Positions 63,442 to 64,000 of a stretch of 64,000 nucleotides of DNA are shown here, piece by piece. The translations under genes were made by a program, and so were the position numbers. Numbering within the stretch: the stretch's first letter is position 1; every line of letters starts with the position of its first letter. The notes under the pieces were generated by a model, which did no database searches, was not told the DNA's origin, and saw only the letters and a program-made list of their open reading frames with translations. Source of the stretch: CAIXSC01 sp046349915 (GTDB taxonomy: Bacteria > Planctomycetota > Planctomycetia > Pirellulales > Pirellulaceae); NCBI GenBank assembly GCA_046349915.1, contig JAXMBL010000003.1:1302001-1366000 (forward strand), in the 5' to 3' direction.

Positions 63442-63816
63442 TCAAACCACTTCCGCTGTTCCGTCCATTTCAACAGCGACGGTTACTGATTCATTAGCTT
63501 CCGCGACTGCGGTAAGGATTTCCAGTTCCTCGGCATTCATCGGTGACGAGCCGTCGACCAAGGCTGTCGATCGTTGGAAAGTCACAAGCCAATAATCCTC
63601 GGGCTTTCCAGGAAGGTGCTTCTCCCTCAATGAGCCTTTGATGTGTTTGGCTTCTCCACTCCCGATTAACTCGATGCCTTTGCTCGTTAAAAACTTGCGT
63701 GCAATCGTTTCTGCACCATGGTTATCGATTATCAATCGAGGCCCTCCGTATACGTCAGGATGTTTTGAATCTCTCGCCACTGCTCTTCCGGCGATGGAGG
63801 AAGTGCCCGAGTTCAT
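63442..63816 (-). CDS. Small protein of unknown function
   Basis: 124 residues, not recognised; no signal peptide or membrane segment. The ATG at 63816 has GGGGGAGG about 7 bases upstream, a strong ribosome site that supports a real gene. Sequence features: GGPRLIIDNHGAETIARKFL and PEDYWLVTFQRSTAL, then an acidic end. It is convergent with the membrane protein gene; the 212-base gap between them shows only a small GCCCC/GGGGC hairpin near 63317. Confidence 0.5.
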   Translation of the reverse strand: MNSGTSSIAGRAVARDSKHPDVYGGPRLIIDNHGAETIARKFLTSKGIELIGSGEAKHIKGSLREKHLPGKPEDYWLVTFQRSTALVDGSSPMNAEELEILTAVAEANESVTVAVEMDGTAEVV

Positions 63817-64000
63817 GAAGGACCTCCCCCTTCGAGTTGGGTTCTCGCTCAGTAAGAATCAAGGCTGGAATGGGGCCAACAGCCCACAGCTTTCTGCCTA
63901 ACCTGCCGGTGGACTCGGCGAAGTCCACTGCCGCCTTGGGGCAATACCCGCCGCCGCCCGCAGTTACGGCGCCGGTATAATCTCCGTGCGCAACCACGGC

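Noticed and set aside
63755..63997. Minus-strand 80-codon frame containing HELGH, resembling a metalloprotease motif
   Set aside because: It overlaps the better supported gene at 63442-63816 in another frame, has no ribosome site and no other protease feature.

Overview
The window is a chromosomal segment of a planctomycete, probably of the Pirellula/Blastopirellula kind. Four things point there: a cytochrome/DUF1549/DUF1553 protein paired with a DUF1501 protein, two giant surface proteins with the N-terminal planctomycete extracellular signature (RPTLERLERRDVM and FFEPLEERRVLS), a Ser/Thr kinase with a beta-propeller beside an ECF-like sigma factor, and many large proteins with short intergenic gaps at moderately high GC. 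This is inferred from gene content; no rRNA is present to confirm it.

Layout. 1-3300: end of a UvrD/Rep helicase, a STAS protein and an M23-like protein. 3596-13353: five same-strand genes forming a doubled circularly permuted ATP-grasp / alpha-E / transglutaminase cluster, probably an amidoligase-peptidase system of unknown product. 13510-16602: membrane Ser/Thr kinase and sigma factor. 16873-21708: secreted M36 metalloprotease with calcium-binding repeats. 21844-26865: cytochrome/DUF1549/DUF1553 protein, DUF1501 protein and a small membrane protein. 26961-34511 (minus): a giant repeat protein of about 2516 residues whose C-terminal half matches that of the M36 protease. 35035-40049 (minus): kdsD-kdsC-LptC/LptA-like operon for Kdo and lipopolysaccharide export. 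40426-42581 (minus): class II aldolase and a lipoprotein. 42846-56135: the S10-spc ribosomal cluster running rpsJ to rplO, then secY, adk and map, without rpmD and without a following alpha operon. 56348-62761: galE, a TPR lipoprotein, serC, serA, tpx and a GNAT acetyltransferase. 62807-63816: a membrane protein and an orphan small protein.

How the parts relate. The ribosomal cluster is driven by a good sigma70-type promoter (42696-42724) and has several hairpins in its gaps that could set expression steps. The Kdo/Lpt operon has its own promoter and leader hairpin and argues for a Gram-negative-type outer membrane. The two giant proteins share a composite C-terminus that may be a common export or anchoring device. 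serC and serA are consecutive steps of serine synthesis.

A family of short palindromes (arms CGACGGACT and AGTCCGTCG) occurs in four clusters, each just after a stop codon. I saw no tRNA, rRNA, CRISPR array, transposase or phage gene. The most interesting leads are the doubled ATP-grasp cluster, the shared C-terminal module, the outsized Lpt-like protein and the palindrome family.
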